DNA of 64,000 bases, from contig BTPP01000004.1 of NCBI GenBank assembly GCA_037102815.1, positions 3,100,001 to 3,164,000 on the forward strand, given 5' to 3'. The position numbers and the translations under genes are program-made. This DNA comes from Neurospora intermedia. Its lineage: Eukaryota > Ascomycota > Sordariomycetes > Sordariales > Sordariaceae. This document shows positions 57,766-64,000 of this stretch, in pieces (within the stretch, counting starts at the first letter, position 1; each line of letters opens with the position of its first letter). The notes under the pieces are model-generated. The model saw only the letters and a list, made by a program, of their open reading frames with translations, did not search any database and was not told where the DNA came from.

Positions 57766-59171
57766 CTTGAGGCGTCTTGACAGCGTGTTTGCTGAATCAA
57801 CCGATGTTGTGGTGGGAGATGTAGATGATGCAAGTGAGCTGCAAGGAGCAAGAAACCAAGGAGACCAAGGATCTGGGAGAACAAGAAGGTCAATGATCTG
57901 AGTGTGTCAGGATGTGTGGAATGGCGGGAGGAGAGACGACGGAATGACTCTGAACTTGAAGTTGACGGGGAAATCTCCGGCACTGGTTGTGGAGTAGGGG
58001 ACAATGGAGAACTTGGAAGGCAATGGCACAAGATGCAACTGCAGTGGTTCCTTGATTCGACTTTCTGGTGCTTCCTCTTACGTGGGAAGGGCATCCTGAG
58101 GAAAGCGCTGCTCCTTCGCGAAGCGGATACCAGTCCTCGTTCATTTGTCAAGATCGTGAGCGCCTTCCCCGGGTGATGGAAATTTAGCAAACACCAGTGT
58201 CGAAAGGAAGGTGTGTTCCCTCTTGGCTCGCAAAATAAGCAAGACCTGTACTGATCAGCTCAGACATGGGATGCAACTGCCCCCATGATAGAAACCCTTG
58301 TGGTTCTTGCTTCATCTTTGGGGTGCTGCAAGGGAATTGTTGAGATGATTGTTGCGATGGGCCTCCGATTATAACCCACCGCTCCTGTGATTTTGATCAC
58401 CGGCTTCTTCCGTATGAGAGGGTATGCAAGGTGGGAAGTTTGATTGCCGGCGTGGAAGGCACGATGAACAGTAATGCAAGCACTTCCAGACTCGGGTTGC
58501 ATGCAGTGGGCAGATGAACTGCCCCATGAGGTGAAAAAAAAAAAAAAAAAAAACACCAAACCAAAAGCATATCATTGAGTCCAACAAAGCCTTCAGACCG
58601 AAAAAAATTACATTGCGCTACGAATAGCCGCATGTTCCGTTGTTCGCTCAACCATCTTTGAGGCGCTCCATTATACCTCATCGATTCGACTAGCCGTACA
58701 GCCTCCCCTCTTCTCAAGAACATGACCATAGCCTGTATGTGTGCGTGGGTATCATGATGAAGTCGCAGAGCATAAAGACATTTGCCAAAGACATGCATGC
58801 GTATTAAATTCCCATTCCATGCCCAGAACGCCGAACAAAGTGATAGAAACTGAGGTTAGAGACAAGGAAAGGGCAAAAGCAAATCCAAAGAAGAACAGCC
58901 TGAAAAACATTGATGCGATGATGGCGATGAAAGAACCCGCGAGCAGATGCTGAAAGTAGAGATGGCCGCGCATCCAACTAACAAAACTCCAAGTACTAGA
59001 TGACCGCACTCCATCATTCCCTTCTGAGAAGATGGGCTGCCTTGTCCAGCCCGTTCTCTAGTTCCATGGGTTAAGAAAAAAAAAAAAAAGTCCACAAATC
59101 CTGTAGAGACAAAAAGACAAAAAGAGGAATGAATGGAGAAGGAGAAACCGTACTGAAATCACAAATAGGTA
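57766..59171. other. Spacer with poly-A run
   Basis: Contains the upstream region of the GPI-type gene and, to the right, the 3' flank of the AT-hook gene. A 20-A run lies at 58534-58553 and a 13-A run near 59076. A minus-strand frame at 58752-59009 is hydrophobic but has no other support. Confidence 0.45.
58534..58553. repeat. Poly-A run
   Basis: Twenty consecutive A on the plus strand. Confidence 0.9.
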
Positions 59172-59377
59172 TCAGACCGATGTCGATTGAACAGACGATC
59201 TTCCCTGCTCGGACGCCGCGAGTGCCGTGTCTCTAGAAGTAATTTGACCTTGTTGCGATGTTACCCCTCCCCCGAATCCCGATGACAATAAACGCGGGCT
59301 TCGATTAGTAGGGTACGTGGAGTGATGCGATGATACGGGAGGCTCCATTGGCGTGGGAAGAGACGTGGGAGTTTGCG

Positions 59378-59415
<38 letters not shown>

Positions 59416-60378
59416 TGCTGTTGGTGCTGTTGGTGCTCCCTGCCTGGTACAGTACCCGGCCAGCTCGAACTGTGATCACCTACCAACCGGTGGCCCATTT
59501 CCGATGAGGAGGACGTCATATGGAGAGTTCGGGGTACACTCTCCGGATGGAGCAACGAGTGCTGCCCACTCTTGCTTGCCGCCACCGGATCGTAAGGACT
59601 CGCGACGGGTGAGTACCGGTACGATGAGTTGTAACCATGATAACCAGCGCTGAGGGGACTGAGTGGCTGAGACGTAGTAACAACAGTCCTCGGCGACGGA
59701 GCAATAGGTGCCGGCGCAATCGGCTGGTTGGGTTGTGGCATGTTTTGACGGGCTCGACTCTCATCTTTCTTGGGACGACCCCGTTTGCGACCGGTGGGTG
59801 CCGCGCTCAACGTTGAGGTCGAGGCAGGGACCCCTGGCGAGGGGAGACCGTTAGGACGTGGCTGAATGTTCACAGGCTGGACTATTGGGGTGGGAAATGG
59901 TTGATGGCCGTATGGTCGCATGGGCGAGAAGAGCGGTCTTTCCTCGGCAGGGCCAACTGCCCGCCTCTTTGCATAATGATCCTCCGAGTCATCGACCGAG
60001 TTCCGTTTCTGCGGTGACAAGATCGGTTTTTGAAAGGACGGCCTGCTCACCATGGAGTTATAAGCCTGAATGCATTGGTTCACGGTCCTCCCTGCATATT
60101 CCATGTTAGAGGCTGCAGTGCATGTCTTGGGCCATAAAAGAATCCTTAACTCACCTCGAGGAATCTGAATCGAATGCCAGTCTGGTTGATGGATGTTATG
60201 CTGCTTGATGAAATCTATCATGTCGTCCACATTGACGCTAACTTTGATGATTTCCCCTAAGAGGAAGCGCTGCGCGAGAAGAGACATGGGTAAGCGAGAG
60301 GCGGGGGCGGGGGAATAGGAGCCAACTTGAAAATGGAAGTGTTCATACCTTTTCTTCCTCATCAAACGACGACTCCAT
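59172..60378 (-). CDS. AT-hook protein with polyglutamine tract
   Basis: Exons 60378-60349, 60269-60155 and 60091-59172 (introns 79 and 63 nt, GTATGA and GTGAGT donors, CAG acceptors) give 354 residues. The N-terminal 60 residues (RFLLGEIIKVSVNVDDMIDFIKQ..PDWHSIQIPRGRTVNQCIQAY) form a compact helical, Myb/SANT-like module. Residues 149-157 (GRKRGRPKK) are a textbook AT-hook for binding the minor groove of AT-rich DNA. A polyglutamine tract of about 20 residues coded by CAG/CAA lies in the C-terminal half, in otherwise Ser/Pro-rich disordered sequence. A nuclear chromatin or transcription factor is inferred; target genes are unknown. A KRR motif near residue 91 could add to nuclear import. Confidence 0.85.
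59379..59438. repeat. CTG/TTG repeat coding polyglutamine
   Basis: About twenty CTG-type units with GTT and GGT interruptions, read on the minus strand as CAG/CAA/CAC codons. Confidence 0.9.
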
Positions 60379-61383
60379 CTTGGAGGTTTGGTCCCTGGAG
60401 TCTGCCGTGGACGGGAGGGAGGAAAAAACGAAGGTCAAAAAGAGAAATGGCCGAATGATGTCTAGTCATTTGTCAAGGGCCAAGTATGACTTGTTATTCG
60501 TCGGGCGGGCAATAGGCCGGGGGTGACGCTCGTGATCGCAAAAGACGGGGCAGAGTCGCAGTGGCGAAGCGGCCTCATTCATATACGAATAGGGAGAACT
60601 AGTGCTTGCGGGAGTCAAGCTGAGAAGCTGCTTGGAGCTGGTGGTGCTTGATGTTATACTGCTGCTTCCTGCTTGATAGTGGAGGCAGGCTTGTGGGTAT
60701 GTAGGTATGTAGTGGTGCTTGCTCTGTTGCAACAACAACCTGCTTGCTCCCACTCAACTGCGCGCGCGCTGCCTGCAGGGAATCCAGGATAAGGACGGAC
60801 GGGAATGGGGACGGCAGGGGTCAATGTACTAGGCAGGATATGAAACGAAGGTCGACGATAGTCAGAGTCGAGATATGTATGAGATGCGGATTGCAGTTAG
60901 TAGTGCCAGAAGGCGTTAATCCATCATGTTCATGACCGTGGGGTCACGAAAACCAGGGGGTGGGTGAAGCGAGCGAACGGATCCCCAAGTCCAAGACACT
61001 CTCGCCAGACCGGGAGATGAGTGGAGGACGGTAGCCTGGAATCGAGCAGGGCAGGCGGCAAAGAGACGCGAGCAGTACAGTGGGAAGCGCGCGTCTTCCC
61101 GTTCGTTGGCCTGCGGAGTTTCGATCTAGCTACCGTCGAGGAGGCGACGGCGGGCGAGTAATTATTGTTGGCCGGGGATGAGTGGCAGACGATGTTGCTG
61201 TTTCGGTCAATGTTCCACTGTTGCACTGTCGCACCGGGGGTGGTGGGCGTCCCGGTTTCCAATGTTGGTGTTAGTGAGTGCTCCACTGTCGAAATGATCC
61301 CGGTCCGGTTGTCCAGGCGCAGTGGACGGGATGGATCGATGGGATTTGGGGACTGAGGTCAAGTCGGCGACAGCGACAAGAAT

Positions 61384-61409
61384 AACAACAACAACAACAA
61401 CAACAACAC
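61384..61409. repeat. (AAC)n microsatellite
   Basis: Nearly nine ACA/AAC units without interruption. Confidence 0.9.
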
Positions 61410-61901
61410 CCCGGATTTGTTCACCTGGCTGGTCTTGCCGTCCAGCTTCCCACTCCTTGTCCAGCCGGCGTGTGTTGCAGGGGTGGCCTGTCAAGGTCAA
61501 CGGTTCTGTAACAAATTCGACCTTCTTTTTTCTTTTTATTTTTTTTCTGAGAGATCGTGTACTGAACCCTCGCACCTTCTTACTAGTAGTCTGAGATAAT
61601 CTCATGCAGCGAGTACCGTTAGATAAGCGGATACAAGGTGAAATCTCGACTGGCGCAACTGTCTGTCCAGGTCTTGGTTTCCACTGGTGTCGTCCAGTTA
61701 CGCAACGCAGAGCGCAAAGAGGGAGAGTTGCAAGGTAAACAAGGGTGTCTCGTAAAATTGCGGTTGCAGCTGCAAGCAGGCAGATCAAGTGACTGCACGT
61801 GTGGTGAAAGGGTGCTGCCGGCCCACTAGCCACTCTCTTAGGCCTTGCCTTTTGATCGTAGTGGCATCGATGGATGTAGCCAAGTATGTAAGTAATAATC
61901 A

Positions 61902-61959
61902 TGTGTGAGTGAGTGTGTGTGTAGTGTGTGTGGTGTGAGATTGTGTGTGTGTGTGTGTC
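61902..61959. repeat. TG-rich microsatellite
   Basis: Imperfect (TG)n tract with GAG and AG interruptions. Confidence 0.9.
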
Positions 61960-64000
61960 TTGCTGTTGGTGTGGATTCGCTCAAGTCAAGCAGTTTGCCG
62001 CGAAAAGGAAAGATTGAAATACACACCCGACAAGCAGCAGCAACACTAGCAGCAACAGGCATGTATTGACGGGAGCTAGCCGAAGGCAGAAAATGGACGA
62101 CGGGCCGGGGTCGATCCATGTATTTGATGGCCAAGAATGATAGACGCGTGACTTGCGTGTGTTGTGAGAGGGCCGTCCAGTCCAGCTTTGAGGGTTGCTC
62201 AGCCGATGAAAGTCAGTATCAGGTATCGAAAGTTGACTGCAACTTTGGAGTACTTTCCCACCTCAACTTTGGTTCGACCAAAACTTGGAGAAATGGGGGG
62301 AGGACATGGACAAATAATGGGCCCGTGATATCCCGTCATGTCGATAATATCCAGGTTGACCACCTGGTCACCTCAAAAGGCCTGGCTGCGACCCCGTTGC
62401 CCAGCAGACTCTCGCTTTAGAGAAAAAAAAGGGTACAGTATGGAAGTACTGTCTCGGGCAGAGAGACCTTGGCTGACGGGAACTCCCCCCTCCCGTCGTC
62501 GCAACCCAAACCTCCCATGTTGACGAAACAACATAACTTGACAACCGCCCAAGCAGTTGTATTGAAAAAAAAAAAAAAGAAAGAGCGAAAAAAAAAAAAA
62601 AAAGGTCATCCGTAACCGATCACGAATAATTCCAGTATCCACCTCGGTCTTGGATCGTCGCAACGCGGTTTCTGAGCGGGCCGAAGAGAACGAGCGAATC
62701 CAGTAGCGAAACAAAAATATCCAGCCGCAGGAAGAAAAACAGAAAAAGAAACGAAGGAGAAAGAGGGAAGCGGAATGACGGCGACAACGCAAAGACAGAC
62801 GGCATACGCGGTTTCGCCGAGGAATATTGCTGCTGCGAACTGCGACCGAAAGCCGGGAAGCTGAGACACATGGTCGACAAAATGACTGTATCGTTTTCCC
62901 GGTTGGGAAGAGGGTGCCGAAAGTCAGACCTTGCTGTCGCGACCGTGAATCGCCCGACTGTCGAGTATCAAAGGAAGCCTCCAACGGTCGCAGTCGCATC
63001 GCATTCCATCCATTCATGGCAGCGCTGCAATGGGAATGGGGCAATGCGCCTGAATGCCTCTGATGGGGAGGGTCGACATGGGGGACATGGGGTCCCGCTA
63101 GAGCCCGGTATGGGTCCTGCCATACATTGGATGATAGCTGGAGGGATGCTTGGCCCCACGATGGATGCACCACTCCCGCTCAAACCACCACGGCACCACT
63201 CCCTCGACCTCTCTCCGATCCCATGCTCGCCATGCCATGCTTCAATGGCTGCGTCGTCACCTGTGTTGACCGGCGTTCTCCAATTCATCCATCCAGATTC
63301 GGCATGGCTCTTTCAAAATGGCAGTACCATCATTCCCTCCACCCCTCCAAAGACGTCCGTGGCAGGTTACCCAGCATTTCCATGACAGAAAGGGAAACCT
63401 CGTAGTAGCCACCATCACCGCCACCCGTTGAGCATCACTTTTCTCTCTCTTTCCATCGCTGACCTCTCATCGGCTTGAATCTTTTCTTCAATACGCATCT
63501 AGCACCCAAAGGGATGCTCGAGATGGCCTTCATAACGTGTCGCCTGCAGGCCTGCAGATTGGCCGGATGATAAATGGACAGCCATATGCATCCGAGACCA
63601 GCGTGCAGCTGCACATGTGACCCCCCCATTTGCTGGTCTGCCGCCATGATAGGGTGTGGCTGCTCTGGGGAAGTGTGGCCAACAGACGGAGATGGTGGTG
63701 GCCGTAGTGGTGGTCGATGGTGGTGGACGCGGTGGTGAGTGAGATTTGGCCGCGACCCTTTTATTTGTGAACCCAACCCAACTCGTGCCAGCGTGTCCAA
63801 CCAGCCCTTGGTCCTTTTTCTTCCGCCCGTCGCTGTGCGAGATTTTCAGCGACACATTTCTTCACAACCCCTCATCGTGCCCCTCGTCGGTCGTTGAGCC
63901 ATGATGGCGGCGGCGAGATTGATGGTCCTGTCGTAGTCGAGGAAACACGGAGCCTTTTCTTTCCCTCTTGGTCGCTCGGCCTTCCGGTTCTTGTCTTGCT

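Larger units (their letters stand above)
60379..64000. other. Long microsatellite-rich region upstream of the AT-hook gene
   Basis: About 3.6 kb with no coding frame I can support. It includes an (AAC)n tract at 61384-61409, a TG-rich tract at 61902-61959 and A runs near 62565-62605. Open frames on both strands around 62370-63385 are overlapping and lack motifs. A long 5' leader or regulatory region for the AT-hook gene, or the promoter of a gene beyond the window, would fit. Confidence 0.4.

Noticed and set aside
58752-59009. Hydrophobic minus-strand frame just downstream of the AT-hook gene
   Set aside because: Lies where the AT-hook 3' untranslated region is expected, and no conserved pattern is seen.
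62373-63173. 266-codon minus-strand frame near the right edge
   Set aside because: Passes through homopolymers coding runs of Phe and overlaps several equally open frames; no motif.

Overview
The window is nuclear DNA of a filamentous ascomycete, most likely a sordariomycete close to Neurospora or Sordaria. The evidence is many short introns (mostly 53-100 nt) with GTRNGY donors and CTRAY branch sites, an orthologue of the Neurospora dynactin subunit ropy-2, fungus-only families, intron-bearing tRNA genes, CA/CAG/CT microsatellites and long gene-free spacers. There are no operons, no CRISPR and no prokaryotic features. Exon structures were built by hand from splice consensus, reading phase and protein continuity.

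Layout. 0-7 kb: the 3' part of an aspartic-protease-like membrane protein (+), a small two-exon hydrophobic protein (+), and a three-exon calpain-family protease (-). 7-24 kb: sparse, with a doubtful small membrane protein (-), an F-box/leucine-rich protein (-), two multi-pass membrane proteins (+), a broken 3' relic of the second of these, and a large DUF8004-like protein (-) containing a GC-AG intron. 24-37 kb: the densest, housekeeping part, with dynactin p62 (ro-2), ribosomal protein eS7, a divergent DUF7704-like membrane protein, an Adh6-type NADP alcohol dehydrogenase, CTP synthase and a class I glutamine-amidotransferase-like protein with a low-complexity insert. 37-47 kb: a secreted subtilisin-like protease, a mitochondrial BolA-like protein and an intron-containing tRNA-Leu(AAG), interleaved with four loci of a short TA-flanked inverted-repeat element that looks like a Tc1/mariner-type MITE family altered by transition mutations. 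47-64 kb: a small hypothetical protein, a secreted repeat-containing protein, tRNA-Gly(GCC), a Gln/His-rich hypothetical ORF, a probable GPI-anchored surface protein and an AT-hook protein with a polyglutamine tract, followed by about 3.6 kb of microsatellite-rich DNA with no convincing gene.

The genes do not form one pathway. Several are core cell functions (eS7, CTP synthase, dynactin p62, BolA-like iron-sulfur factor), several are secreted or surface proteins, and the rest are fungus-restricted families. I did not find a convincing new multi-gene system. The best novelty candidates are the inverted-repeat element family and the aspartic-protease-like protein whose second catalytic aspartate is replaced.
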